The translations under genes and the position numbers were made by a program. Shown in pieces: positions 31,109 through 41,457 of a stretch of DNA of 64,000 bases. The notes beneath the pieces are model-generated. The model was not told the origin of the DNA. It did no database searches and saw only the letters and a list, made by a program, of their open reading frames with translations. The DNA comes from Lysinibacillus pakistanensis. Lineage in GTDB: Bacteria; Bacillota; Bacilli; Bacillales_A; Planococcaceae. The stretch lies in the NCBI GenBank assembly GCA_001312325.1, contig BBDJ01000002.1:248001-312000 (forward strand). Direction: 5' to 3'. The stretch's first letter is position 1, and every line of letters starts with the position of its first letter.

Positions 31109-31941
31109 ATGTTTAAACGAGAGAAAAGTATAGAAATTCAACAGAATCAGGATGTTCAATGTGCGCAAGGTAAAGTTGCAGTACAGGGCATTGGCATGAG
31201 TGTTTATAGTTTTTTTTCGTGGATGGTTTACTTATTGATGCAGGCTCGTACTCACTATCACAGGAGTTTCAATCCTTCTTTTCAGAGATACCGATTGAGC
31301 AATTAGCATTAACACATTCCCATGAGGATCATGCAGGAAATGCAGCATGGATTCAGCAGTATAAGAAGGCCCCTATTTTTGTTCATCATGATTCCGTGCA
31401 AATTTGTGCCGAAGATGGAGAGTATCCACTTTATCGACATGCACTATGGGGAGAGCGACCTGCATTTGTTGCTCAACCACTAGGTGAATCCTTACAATCA
31501 AGATCAGCAATATGGGATGTCATTGAAACTCCTGGGCATACAACCGATCATGTTTCGTTTTACAATCGAGAAACCGGCGCCATGTTCACAGGTGATTTAT
31601 TTATACAGACAAAAACCAAGGTTGTTCTGGATGAAGAAAACATTGTACATACCTTGGCATCTTTAAAGAAGCTATTAAACTATGATTTCGAGGCAATATA
31701 TTGCTGCCATGCAGGCTATATTGCGGATGGTCGATCGAAAATTCTAAATAAAATCGCTTATTTAGAGGACATGGAAGGGCGAGTGAAGCAACTATTTAAT
31801 CAAGGTTATACAGTGGAAGAAATCACTAAGTCTATCTTCCCTCGCGAATATCCAATTACAAAAGTATCAGGGGAGCAGTGGTCTTCCAAGCATATCATTA
31901 CCGCTTTTATACAGCAGTTTAAGCAAGAGTCCTTTACATAG
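31109..31941 (+). CDS. Metallo-beta-lactamase fold hydrolase (frameshift)
   Basis: This is an MBL-fold metal hydrolase of about 277 residues. The first metal motif is HSHEDH in LALTHSHEDHAGNAAW, followed by ETPGHTTDHVSFY, FTGDLFI with the bridging Asp, and CCHAGYI near residue 200. The break is in a T8 run at 31210 where seven T fit; the repaired stretch is SVYSFFVDGLLIDAGSYS. The ATG at 31109 follows AAAGGGGGGA. It lies 60 bases after the sigma operon in the same direction. The substrate cannot be told. Confidence 0.88.
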
Positions 31942-31952
31942 GGCTCTTTTTT
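31925..31952 (+). terminator. Terminator overlapping the MBL stop codon
   Basis: AGAGTCC and GGGCTCT pair (one G-T) around the TAG stop and are followed by seven T. A terminator that overlaps the stop is compact but otherwise canonical. Confidence 0.65.
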
Positions 31953-31978
31953 TGTTTGATGGGGATTAAAAGCTCTGA

Positions 31979-32195
31979 ACCTGAAAAGAGCTCGGGTCCA
32001 AGAGAGGGTTGCTCAGGTGCTACTGAAAAGCGCTCGGGTCCAAGAGAAAGTCGCTCAGGTACCACCGAAAAGCGCTCGGGTTCAAGAGAAAATCGCTCAG
32101 GTACCACCGAAAAGCGCTCGGGTCCAAGTGAAAGTCGCTCAGGTGCCACGGAAAAGTGCTCGGGTTCAAGAGAGAACCGCTCAGTTGCCAAGAAG
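31979..32195 (+). repeat. 42-bp minisatellite built of 21-bp half units
   Basis: About five copies of a 42-bp unit lie head to tail. Each unit has two similar 21-bp halves, one with AAGCGCTCGGGTCCAAGAG and one with AAGTCGCTCAGGTACCACC. Because 21 is a multiple of three, more than one frame stays open: one on the + strand gives Lys/Arg/Ser/Gly repeats (EKRSGPRESRSGTT) and one on the minus strand gives seven-residue repeats (ERFSLEP, ERFSVVP). Neither has a convincing ribosome binding site. It lies between two transcription units. Confidence 0.85.
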
Positions 32196-32564
32196 AGAAC
32201 CGCCATTATTCCCATAAAAGCCACTCAAATCCATGCCACTTTCCTGTATTTAAAACAGAATACTTAAAACAGAATAATAAAAAAAGTTTGTGAAAAAAAT
32301 GTGGAGAAAATGTGACAACGCTAGATTTTGCAATGGATACGCTTACATAAGTTTGTGAAAAATTTCTCATTTACATAAGAAAAATACTATGTGAATAGTT
32401 GAACAGGTTTAATCGCGGTATAAATACATTTATTAAAAAGGTACCTCACGCATTAATTATATAAAAATAATTGATTGTGAAATTAGTAACAAGACTAAAT
32501 AGTTTGATAAATGATAGAAAATATTGTTCTTTCAAAGAAATTTTGAAATTGACAGAAAATTTCG

Positions 32565-32593
32565 TTGACTATATTTTCACAAAGTATTATGAT
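32565..32593 (+). promoter_or_regulatory. Sigma-A promoter of the malic enzyme gene
   Basis: TTGACT at 32565 and TATGAT at 32588 are separated by exactly 17 bases, about 45 bases ahead of the malic enzyme start. This is one of the best consensus promoters in the window. Confidence 0.7.
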
Positions 32594-32636
32594 TCTGAAA
32601 TATAATAAAAATTCACAGGGAAAAGGTTGGGATAGA

Positions 32637-33839
32637 ATGGATGTTATGAAAAAGGCGTTAGAAATGCATGCACACTATAATGGAAAATTAGAGGTTATTT
32701 CAAAGGTGCCGGTACAGGATTCCTATGATCTAAGTTTGGCGTATTCTCCAGGAGTTGCTGCACCATGTGTAGAGATTGAGAGAAATCCTTCACTTGTTTA
32801 CGACTATACAATGAAGGGGAATATGGTAGCGATTGTGTCAGATGGGACAGCGGTTTTAGGGTTAGGAGACATTGGTCCAAAGGCAGCATTACCAGTAATG
32901 GAAGGGAAGGCGATTTTATTAAAGCGTTTTGCCAATGTTGATGCTTTTCCTATATGTTTAGATACGAAAAATACGGATGAAATCGTCAGCATTGTGAAGG
33001 CGCTTGCTCCAACCTTTGGTGCCATTAACCTAGAAGATATTTCGGCACCAAGATGTTTTGAGATTGAGGATCGTCTACGTCAAGAATGTGAAATTCCTGT
33101 GTTCCACGATGATCAGCATGGAACGGCCATTGTTGTAGGAGCGGGGATGATTAATGCCAACCGAATTGTAAAGAAAGATGTGGCCACAATGAAGGTTGTT
33201 ATTAACGGTGCAGGGGCAGCGGGCATTGCTATTTTGCGTATTCTTGTGCAAATGGGCTACAAAAATATTTATATGTGTGATACAAAAGGAATTATTTATG
33301 AAGGACGCGTTGAAGGCATGAATCCAATTAAGGAAACGGTTGCTCATTTAACGAATCCTCAAAAAATACATGGTACTTTGGATGATGCGCTGGTTGATGC
33401 AGATGTCTTTATAGGTGTATCTGTTGCTAACTTGTTAACAGAAGCCCATATTAATTCAATGAATGATGATCCAGTGGTATTTGCACTAGCGAATCCAAAT
33501 CCAGAAATTACGTATGAGAATGCGAAGGCTTGGGGTGTACGTGTTATGGGAACAGGACGCTCTGATTATCCAAATCAAATTAACAATGTACTTGCTTTCC
33601 CTGGGATTTTCAGAGGAGCCTTAGATGTACGTGCAACAGATATTAATGAGGCAATGAAGCTAGCTGCAGTAGAGGCAATTGCATCTCTTGTAAGTGATGA
33701 GGACTTACATGAAGAATATATCGTTCCAAAATCCTTAGACGATCGTGTTGTTGAAACTGTATCACGTGCAGTAAGTGGTGCTGCTGTAGAATCTGGCGTA
33801 TCTGAGCTATTCCAACAAAATACAGTGCTTACCGTGTAA
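32637..33839 (+). CDS. NAD(P)-dependent malic enzyme
   Basis: This intact cytoplasmic enzyme of about 400 residues converts malate to pyruvate and CO2. It shows SLAYSPGVAAPC with the catalytic Tyr, GNMVAIVSDGTAVLGLGDIG, the metal-binding region VFHDDQHGTAIVV, the nucleotide fold INGAGAAGIAI and ALANPNPEI. The length fits short bacterial enzymes such as B. subtilis YtsJ, without a phosphotransacetylase domain. The ATG at 32637 lies in the right place behind AAAAGG; an ATG at 32646 is also possible. It is monocistronic, with its own promoter and terminator. Confidence 0.95.
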   Translation: MDVMKKALEMHAHYNGKLEVISKVPVQDSYDLSLAYSPGVAAPCVEIERNPSLVYDYTMKGNMVAIVSDGTAVLGLGDIGPKAALPVMEGKAILLKRFANVDAFPICLDTKNTDEIVSIVKALAPTFGAINLEDISAPRCFEIEDRLRQECEIPVFHDDQHGTAIVVGAGMINANRIVKKDVATMKVVINGAGAAGIAILRILVQMGYKNIYMCDTKGIIYEGRVEGMNPIKETVAHLTNPQKIHGTLDDALVDADVFIGVSVANLLTEAHINSMNDDPVVFALANPNPEITYENAKAWGVRVMGTGRSDYPNQINNVLAFPGIFRGALDVRATDINEAMKLAAVEAIASLVSDEDLHEEYIVPKSLDDRVVETVSRAVSGAAVESGVSELFQQNTVLTV

Positions 33840-33850
33840 CAACTTTAAAG

Positions 33851-33893
33851 CAGATGTAGGAAAACAATACGTTTTTCACATCTGTTTTTTTGC
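33851..33893 (+). terminator. Terminator of the malic enzyme gene
   Basis: CAGATGT pairs with ACATCTG and AAAAC with GTTTT inside, and seven T follow. Confidence 0.85.
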
Positions 33894-34075
33894 ACTTGTG
33901 GAATATGCGTAGAATTTGCTCGAAAAATGTTGTTATTTGTCTTTTGATGTAATAAAATATGAGTATATTGTAATGATTTACAGTTATGTTTTGAAAGTAT
34001 AAAATATTTATTTGTTTTAAAATTTAATAAAAAAATAGGTCTTTAGTCTTTTTATAAGGAGAGTGGTTTATTAAT

Positions 34076-35813
34076 ATGAAATTAAAATCTATTAAAACAA
34101 AACTAATTGCTTTTTCTTTACTTCTTTTAATGATCCCTTTAGTTGTTTTAGGGTTTTTCAGCTATCAACAAAGTAAGACCAATCTGGAAATGGTTGGGAA
34201 AGAAAACTTGAAAAATAGTGTGGAAATGACAATAGTGATGATTGAGCAATTAAATAAAGAGGTGCAGGCAGGGAAAATACCGTTAACAGAAGCTCAAGAA
34301 AAAGTGAAAGTAGCAATTTTGGGTGAGAAAGATACCGAAGGAAAGCGGCCAATAAATAAAAATATCAAATTAGGTGAAAACGGTTATATTTTTATTGTTG
34401 ACCAAGAGGGAAAATCAATTGCCCATCCCAGTATAGAAGGATCAAATGTGTGGGAAGAGCAGGATAGTAATGGCGTAAAATATATTCAAGATGCAATTAA
34501 AGTTGGGAATAATGGTGGAGGCTTTGTTACATATGACTGGAAAATGCCCAATTCAGAGAAACTAGAGCAGAAAGAAATATATGCCGAAACAGAACCGAAT
34601 TGGGGTTGGACGATTAGTGCTAGTACATATTTAATCGAATTTAATAAACCAGCTGATAGTATTTTAACAATAACATTAGTGGTTATCGGTATTGCAATTG
34701 TTGTTGGTATTTTCGTAATTTGGATGTACACAAGTAGCATGACTAGGCCTATTAATCGAGTAGCTGAAGCGATGGAACTTTTTGCAGAAGGAGATTTATC
34801 TCAAGAGCTGATGACAATTAAATCCAAAGATGAGATTGGAAAATTAGCGAGTGCCATGAATCAAATGCAACTAAAGCTAAAGGATATGATTCATCATATT
34901 TATCAAGCTTCAGATATGATTAACCATTCCAGTCAAGAATTAACGCAATCTGCAACAGAAGTAAAGGTGGGAACCGAGCAGGTAGCAATAACGATGCATG
35001 AATTGGCATCTGGTGCTGAGGGACAAGCTCACCATGCCAATGAACTAACATCATTGATGGAACGTTTCACCTCAGATTTATTGGAAACGAATCGACATGG
35101 TGGACATATACACCAATCTTCTGTTGATGTGTTGGCACTAACCGAAGAGGGAAATCATTTGATGGCGACTTCTAATAATCAGATGGTTAAAATAGATAGC
35201 ATTGTGCAGAACGCTGTGGTGAGAGTAAAAAAACTTGATGCTCAAGCGCAAGAAATTTCAAAATTAGTCGTTGTCATTAAAGATATTGCGGATCAAACTA
35301 ATTTATTAGCATTGAATGCTGCAATTGAAGCGGCAAGAGCTGGTGAGCATGGAAAAGGATTTGCAGTGGTTGCAGATGAGGTTAGAAAATTAGCAGAGCA
35401 AGTGGCGTTTTCAGTGAATGATATAACAGGTATTGTCACAAATATTCAGCAAGATTTTGATGTTGTAACATCCTCTTTAGAGGGTGGATACCAAGAGGTG
35501 CAAGCTGGAACAAATCAAATAAAAGCTACAAGTGAAACGTTTAACACAATCAGTGAATCCATCAATGAAGTAGTAGAAAGTGTTAAATTAATCTCAATAA
35601 ATTTATCAGCTGTGTCTGAAGATGGTCAAAAAAATGAATAGCGCTATACAGGAAATTGCTGCAGTAGCAGAGGAATCAGCGGCTGGTGTTGAGCAAACAA
35701 CTGCGACAACGGAGCAGACAAGTAGTTCGATGGAAGAAATGACAGGAAAATCTGAGCAATTATCAGAATTAGCCTTAAAATTGAAGGGCTTAGTTTCACA
35801 ATTTAAACTTTAA
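34076..35813 (+). CDS. Methyl-accepting chemotaxis protein with single Cache domain (frameshift)
   Basis: This membrane chemoreceptor of about 579 residues has a first helix ([20 protein letters not shown]), an outer single-Cache sensor domain with [17 protein letters not shown] and [11 protein letters not shown], a second helix near residue 205, a HAMP domain with [19 protein letters not shown], and a cytoplasmic signalling tip with the near-invariant [22 protein letters not shown] break in A7 near 35628 joins SEDGQK to [18 protein letters not shown]. The sensor's Cache_2-like form suggests small organic acids, but the ligand is unknown. Confidence 0.93.
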
Positions 35814-35817
35814 AGCA

Positions 35818-35853
35818 AAAATCCCCACTCTTTCAAAAGAAGGGGGATTTTTT
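35818..35853. terminator. Terminator between the chemoreceptor and the Yip1-like gene
   Basis: AATCCCC and GGGGATT form the base of a hairpin followed by seven T on the + strand. The convergent gene stops at its edge. Confidence 0.75.
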
Positions 35854-36507
35854 TACATCATGCCAATACCAATGATGCCAATCAGGATGATAAAGAAAAG
35901 TACAAAGAAAATGACAAATAAAATAATTGATGGAATTAAGATTGTAAAGAAAGCCATCCAATTTGAGATTTGATGTGCCTCTGCCACAGCGCCTACACTA
36001 ATCACGAATGACCAAATGAAAACCACAAACGACACCAACGTTGTTGGCCAGAAAATCCAAGGAAGGGTGCCTATGAAATTTGGATCCATTAAGGACTCAG
36101 GTGAAGTGAATAGCCAAACAATATAAAATGGAATAAGAACAATAAAAGGTATGGCTGTTAGGCTCAAGCTTCTGAATAAATCTGAGAATGTACCAGTTCC
36201 TTTGAAAAGCTTACCAAATAACCATGTTAAAAGGGCAGAGAACCCTGTTCCAATAATACCTGCAATGGGCGCGAAAATCACACATAATAACAACAGTATC
36301 CAAGGAGAAAAATCTGGAATGAATTCTTGATCGATCAGCCTGATAGTAACGAACCAATATAACTAATGGAAAGAATCAGAATGGCATAGCCAGTTGTTGT
36401 TTTTTTTCGTCAATCATATAACGGGCTGTTTGCTTTGGATGGAGCCAAACAGATAGAAATGGATTAAGTTTCGGCCTTTCCTGTTGTGTGTCATTATAAT
36501 GTTCCAT
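35853..36507 (-). CDS. Yip1-family membrane protein (frameshifts)
   Basis: This protein of about 217 residues begins MEHYNDTQQERPKLNPFLSVW and LHPKQTARYMID, a cytoplasmic N-terminus of the kind found in bacterial Yip1-domain proteins, then has about five hydrophobic helices. Breaks lie near 36405 (T8 run in GTTTTTTTTCG) and near 36345. The ATG at 36507 follows GGAGGT. Function is unknown in bacteria; it is convergent with the chemoreceptor and shares no operon. Confidence 0.7.
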
Positions 36508-36627
36508 TAAACTACCTCCAAATAAAATAATAATATAATTCATACAAATGAGAGCGATAAAACTTGAAATATATGATTCTATACAATATACGGATGGATT
36601 GGTGAAAAGTTTCGTCTAATAAAAAAA

Positions 36628-36663
36628 ATTGTTCAGAAGTACGAAAATACTTACTGAACAAAT
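36628..36663 (-). terminator. Terminator of purC
   Basis: TTGTTCAG and CTGAACAA, with AGTA/TACT inside, make a hairpin that is followed on the minus strand by eight T. Confidence 0.85.
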
Positions 36664-36713
36664 TAAAATGCGATATGAACATCCCTTGCAATTTGAAGGA
36701 AATAAATGATTAG

Positions 36714-37398
36714 TCAGCTAGTATAATTTTTTTCAAGCTCTAACGGCTCGATGTATTGTTCGCCTTTGTAAGCGCGCATATTGCCACCAGAAATTTCATC
36801 AATTAATAAAATTTCATTGGTTTTTGCATCACGGCCAAATTCTAATTTAATATCATAAAGTGTTAATTCCTTTTTTTGCAAGCTCAGCAGCAACAAATTT
36901 AGCAATTTCAATTGTACGTTGCTTTAAAATAGCATATTCTTCGTGTGTTAACAGGTTTAACATAGCTAAAGCATCTTCAGAAATAGGAGGATCAAGTCGA
37001 TCGTCATCTTTTATTGTTACTTCTACAAAGGAATCTAAATCTTGTCCTTCCTGTGCGTAAGCGCCATAGCGACGTAAGAAAGAACCAACAGCTTTAAAGC
37101 GGCAAATAACCTCTAAGCCTTTCCCAAAAACCGTTGCAGGCTTTACAGTCATTGTGGCATCGTCAAAATTTGCATCTACGTAGTGAGTTGGAACACCTTG
37201 TTCATTTAGCTTTGAGTAGAAATAAGAAGTTAGGCGAAGACCAGCAAGACCAGCACCGTCAATTGTTAATCCTACAGTATTGGCACCTGGATCAAATACG
37301 CCATTTTCTCCAGTTACATCATCTTTGAATTTCAATAAGTAATGACCATCTTCTAATTTGAACACATTTTTCGTTTTACCTGTATACAATAATTCCAC
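36714..37398 (-). CDS. purC: Stand-alone SAICAR synthase (PurC; frameshift)
   Basis: This cytoplasmic ligase makes SAICAR from CAIR and aspartate in purine synthesis. The protein of about 228 residues starts ELLYTGKTKNVFKLEDGHYLL, has FKDDVTGENGVFDPGAN, and carries LEVICRFKAVGSFLRRYG and IKDDDRLDPPIS. A break in an A run near 36877 leads to LTLYDIKLEFGRD and IDEISGGNMRAY. It is not in a pur operon, and its N-terminus has TGKTKNVF where operon-encoded PurC usually has GKAKRLY or similar, so it may be a second copy. GGAGGGTTTATT precedes the ATG. Confidence 0.88.
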
Positions 37399-37642
37399 AA
37401 TAAACCCTCCAATATTTCATAGTACTCCATTAGTATAACACGAATAATTTAATATTTTAATATTAAAATTGTTCGTTTAAGTGCTTTGTTTTTGTGATTT
37501 TTTTCACTTTTATCTACTAAAAAATAAGATGATAACGAATGTTCGCTATCACCTTAAATAAAATAAGAAAATTCTAAATTTAAAGCATGGTTAACTCTTC
37601 TATTATCAGAGCTATTTTAAATTAGCAAAAAAAAGAATAATA

Positions 37643-39016
37643 TTAATAAACGCCCTCAGAAAGCATACCATTTGCTACTTTGATAAAGCCAGCAATGTTT
37701 GCCCCAATTACAAGGTTTCCTGGATAGCCGTATTTTTCAGCTGCTGCTTTACTATCTGCATAAATATCTTTCATAATTTGATGTAATTTCGCATCTACTT
37801 TTTCAAATGACCAGAATACACGACTTGAATCTTGTGCCATTTCAAGAGCAGATACAGCAACACCACCTGCATTTGCAGCCTTTGCAGGTCCGAATAAAAC
37901 ACCTGCATTTAAGAATTCGTTAATCGCTTCAAGGTCAGATGGCATGTTTGCGCCCTCACCAATTGCTTTGACACCATTCGAAATTAATGTACGCGCTGAA
38001 TCACCGTTAATTTCGTTTTGAGTAGCACATGGAAGCGCAATATCACATGGAATTGACCAAATACCTGTGCAACCTTCAGTAAATGTAGCATTTGGACGGT
38101 AGTTTACGTAAGTTGAAATACGGTCACCTTTTACTTCTTTAATTTCCTTAATCGCATCAAGATCTAAACCTTCTGGATCATACACATAGCCTGAAGAATC
38201 TGAGCAAGCAACCACTTTCGCACCATATTGTTGTGCTTTTTCAATCGCATAAGTTGATACATTTCCTGAACCAGAAACAATGACTGTTTTACCCTCAAAA
38301 GAATCATTTGCATCTTTTAGCATTTCCTTAACAAAGTACACAGTTCCATATCCAGTTGCCTCTTTACGAGCTAAAGAACCACCGTAGCCTGGCGTTTTAC
38401 CAGTTAACACACCAGATTCGTTTGCTTTTGTTAAACGCTTATATTGACCCCATAAATACCCAACTTCACGAGCACCTACACCGATATCACCAGCAGGAAC
38501 ATCGACATCTGGACCAATATGACGGTATAATTCAGTCATGAATGCTTGACAGAAACGCATGATTTCTGAATCTGATTTACCTTTTGGATCGAAGTTTGAG
38601 CCACCTTTACCACCGCCGATTGGCTGGCCTGTTAAAGCATTTTTAAAGATTTGTTCAAAACCTAAAAACTTAATGATTGATTCGTTAACAGAAGGATGAA
38701 AACGAAGTCCGCCTTTGTATGGTCCCATTACGTTGCTGTATTGAACACGATAACCACGATTTACTTGTACTTGATTATTATCATCTTGCCAAGCAACACG
38801 GAAGGAAATGATACGATCTGGCTCAACGATACGTGATAAAATATTGGCTTTTATATATTCAGGGTGTTGTGCAAATACAGGCACTAATGAAATGAAAATT
38901 TCTTCAGCTGCTTGTAAGAACTCCGCTTGATGACTATTTTGTTGTTTTAGTTGCTCGAATACACCATCAACGTATTCTTTTGCTAATTGTTCGTTGCTAA
39001 CAGTTGTAGTTGTCAT
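37643..39016 (-). CDS. gdhA: NADP-type glutamate dehydrogenase
   Basis: This 457-residue intact cytoplasmic enzyme interconverts 2-oxoglutarate plus ammonia and glutamate. Family motifs are GPYKGGLRFHPSVN, IGGGKGGSNFDPKGKSD, with the catalytic Lys, DVDVPAGDIGVG and IVSGSGNVSTYA for the nucleotide. The length and S-E-I-MRFCQAFMTEL are typical of the hexameric NADP-dependent class. The ATG at 39016 is preferred, behind GGAGG, over an upstream one. The long leader to the next gene contains no structure that I could identify. Confidence 0.94.
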   Translation of the reverse strand: MTTTTVSNEQLAKEYVDGVFEQLKQQNSHQAEFLQAAEEIFISLVPVFAQHPEYIKANILSRIVEPDRIISFRVAWQDDNNQVQVNRGYRVQYSNVMGPYKGGLRFHPSVNESIIKFLGFEQIFKNALTGQPIGGGKGGSNFDPKGKSDSEIMRFCQAFMTELYRHIGPDVDVPAGDIGVGAREVGYLWGQYKRLTKANESGVLTGKTPGYGGSLARKEATGYGTVYFVKEMLKDANDSFEGKTVIVSGSGNVSTYAIEKAQQYGAKVVACSDSSGYVYDPEGLDLDAIKEIKEVKGDRISTYVNYRPNATFTEGCTGIWSIPCDIALPCATQNEINGDSARTLISNGVKAIGEGANMPSDLEAINEFLNAGVLFGPAKAANAGGVAVSALEMAQDSSRVFWSFEKVDAKLHQIMKDIYADSKAAAEKYGYPGNLVIGANIAGFIKVANGMLSEGVY

Positions 39017-39202
39017 AATGAAAACCTCCAATTATTTGATAGGTGTATCGTATATCTATTTTTCACACTATTCAATAAAATACTTTTTCCAACAGTCTAA
39101 AGTTTGTGAAAAATTGAGCAAGAGGGGTTGTGAAATTGTTATATTGAAATAATTATAGGGTGAGTAATTCATCTAATTAAGAGAAGGGATTGATGCCTTA
39201 TT

Positions 39203-39628
39203 GTGAAGGTTCTAATTGACGCTGATGCCTGTCCAGTAGTGGATTTAGCGTTATCTATATCATCTGAGTTTGAGATTGAAACTATCTTATTTTGCGATAC
39301 ATCTCATCGTATTGAACGTGATAATGTAATAACAATAATTGTTCCTAAAGGTCCAGATTCGGTTGATTTCACGCTAGTGAATGCGCTTTCAAAACACGAT
39401 ATTGTCATTACACAGGATTATGGTTTAGCAGCAATGGTTTTGGCAAGAGGAGGGTATCCAATTGATCAAAATGGACGAGAAATGTCCAATGAAAATATCG
39501 AACGTTTGCTCGAAATGAGACATGTTGGACAGAAAATTAGACGTGCAGGTGGACGCACAAAGGGACCTAAAAAAAAGAACACAAGAAAACAATATTTCGT
39601 TCAAAATGAAATTTCGACAAATTTGTGA
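39203..39628 (+). CDS. DUF188 (YaiI/YqxD, UPF0178) family protein
   Basis: This 141-residue intact protein matches the UPF0178 family: VLIDADACPVVDLA at the N-terminus, FCDTSHRIE, VPKGPDSVDFTLVN, DIVITQDYGLAAM, and a basic tail RRAGGRTKGPKKKNTRKQ. The acidic motifs resemble PIN-like nuclease sites, so RNA processing is suspected but not shown. The GTG at 39203 is the only in-frame choice after an upstream stop; its ribosome site GAGAAGGGA is rather far away. It precedes dsdA by 40 bases. Confidence 0.85.
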   Translation: MKVLIDADACPVVDLALSISSEFEIETILFCDTSHRIERDNVITIIVPKGPDSVDFTLVNALSKHDIVITQDYGLAAMVLARGGYPIDQNGREMSNENIERLLEMRHVGQKIRRAGGRTKGPKKKNTRKQYFVQNEISTNL

Positions 39629-39667
39629 ACGAGCAATTTTAGCGAAAAAAAATGGAGGAATCTGAAG

Positions 39668-41013
39668 GTGAAAAATGAACTTAAACACGAACTATTTCAT
39701 CAATTTCCAATACTAAAAGAACTAGCAAATAAGCATACTGTGCTTTGGGAAAATACAAATTGGCAAAAAGAAACGACAACCAATCTTTTTTCGATGCAGG
39801 AAGTAGATGAAGCGGAAGAAACACTTACACGCTTTTCTTCTTATTTAAAAGTAGCATTCCCAGAGCTTTTGGAAAGTCAAGGATTCATTGAATCGACTAT
39901 TCAGGATATACCATTGATAAAGAAAGCTCTCGAAAGGAAATTTGATGTTTCAATACCTGGTCAATTTATCTTAAAATGCGATCATGCCTTGCCAATCTCA
40001 GGTTCAATTAAGGCTCGTGGAGGTATTTTTGAAGTATTAAGGCATGCAGAGCGACTAGCTATTGCCAGTGGAAAGCTAAAAAAAAGGAGGATAATTATGT
40101 GGTGTTGGGAACGAAGGACTTCCAAGAATTTTTCCAGCAGTACACAATTGCAGTTGGCTCTACTGGTAATCTAGGATTAAGCATCGGCATTATGGGCAAG
40201 AAACTCGGCTTTAATGTCGTAGTACATATGTCGAGTGACGCAAAGGAATGGAAGAAAGCATTGCTGCGTGAAAAGGGTGCAACTGTCATCGAATATGAGG
40301 CTGACTACAGTGTGGCTGTGGAGCAAGGTCGTCGAGAGGCTGAGCAAGATCCATTCTGTCATTTTATTGATGATGAAAATTCAAAGGATCTTTTTGCTGG
40401 CTATGCGGTGGCAGCGAAAAGACTAAAGCACCAATTTGAAAAGACGAACATTAAAGTGGATGAAACACATCCATTGTTCGTGTATTTACCGTGTGGGGTT
40501 GGTGGTGGACCCGGTGGCGTTGCATATGGACTTCGAGAGCTTTTTGGAGAGCATGTGCATATTTTCTTTGCAGAGCCAGTTGCGTCTCCTTGCATGACAA
40601 TCGGTTTAATGACAGGACTACATGATGCAATCAGTGTAGAGGATATTGGACTTGACAATAAAACAGAAGCAGATGGTTTAGCTGTTGGTCGTGCGTCAAA
40701 GTTTGTGGGCAAGGTGATGGAAACGTATATCAGTGGTTGTTACACGGTGACAGATGAACAGTTGTTTACATCATTAGGTTTGACAATGGACAGCGAAGGG
40801 ATATTTTTGGAGCCATCTGCACATACAGGGATGTTTGGACCGATACAGTTAATGAAAAACGGGCAAAATTATTTGGAAAAGCATCATTTAACAAACAAAA
40901 TGGAGCAAGCTACGCATATTGTTTGGGCGACAGGTGGGAGTATGGTGCCAAAAGAGATGCGTGAAAAGTATTTAAAATTTAGTAGGAACAGTGTTAATTT
41001 ACAAAATGAGTAG
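39668..41013 (+). CDS. dsdA: D-serine dehydratase (frameshift)
   Basis: This PLP enzyme turns D-serine into pyruvate and ammonia. The 448-residue protein has the lysine motif [11 protein letters not shown], then [14 protein letters not shown], the PLP phosphate loop [11 protein letters not shown], and AEPVASPCM. The break is in an A8 run at 40080, after GKLKK. The GTG start follows GGAGGAA with a spacing of eight. A terminator follows. No permease or regulator is adjacent. Confidence 0.93.
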
Positions 41014-41071
41014 ACATCTGAAGCTTTGGTAAAAGGTTGTTTGATTATAATAAAGTTTGATAAAAATCACC

Positions 41072-41097
41072 TCTTTTTCCTGGAGGTGATTTTTGTT
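41072..41097 (+). terminator. Terminator of dsdA
   Basis: AAAATCACCTC and GAGGTGATTTT form an 11-bp stem; the T tail is short (TTTTTG) and partly in the stem. Confidence 0.75.
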
Positions 41098-41291
41098 GGA
41101 TATTTATCTTCATTCATAGATACAGAAGACTCCCGTCTCTACAAGGGTGAGATAAAAATGCGGTTTTGGTTCCTTTTCAGTGGGGTTCAACAAGGGGATG
41201 TTTAAATTAGTTGAAAGTGACCTTACGTCATCTTTTATACTGATAAAGAGCAGCATTTACTTTAACACTAATTTAAAAGGGGAATCCTAAG

Positions 41292-41441
41292 ATGAAGAAA
41301 GACGATATTATTATTTATGCTTTTGTTATTATTGGAGCTGGAGTAGGTTTATTTTTTGATAATGCTTTTCCGGGGGTGCTAATTGGTTTGGGAATTGGTT
41401 ATGTGTTTAAAATGATTATTTTTAATAATACAAATGAATAA
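41292..41441 (+). CDS. 49-residue membrane protein
   Basis: This short frame starts MKKDDIIIYAFVIIGAGVG and continues with one more hydrophobic stretch (GVLIGLGIGYVFKMIIF). Two helices with a Gly-rich turn are likely. AAAAGGGGA precedes the ATG and the frame ends 17 bases before the MerR start, so the two may be co-transcribed. No family is recognised. Confidence 0.55.
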   Translation: MKKDDIIIYAFVIIGAGVGLFFDNAFPGVLIGLGIGYVFKMIIFNNTNE

Positions 41442-41457
41442 GAAGTAGGGTATTAGC

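Noticed and set aside
31979..32195. CRISPR array
   Set aside because: The repeats are contiguous and degenerate, with no unique spacers.
31934..32224. Minus-strand frame of 96 residues with ERFSxxP repeats as a gene
   Set aside because: It follows from the 21-bp repeat period, has no ribosome binding site, and another frame on the + strand is just as open.
36508..36713. Purine riboswitch or other leader near purC
   Set aside because: This stretch lies downstream of purC and holds only its terminator; no riboswitch-like fold was seen upstream of the gene either.
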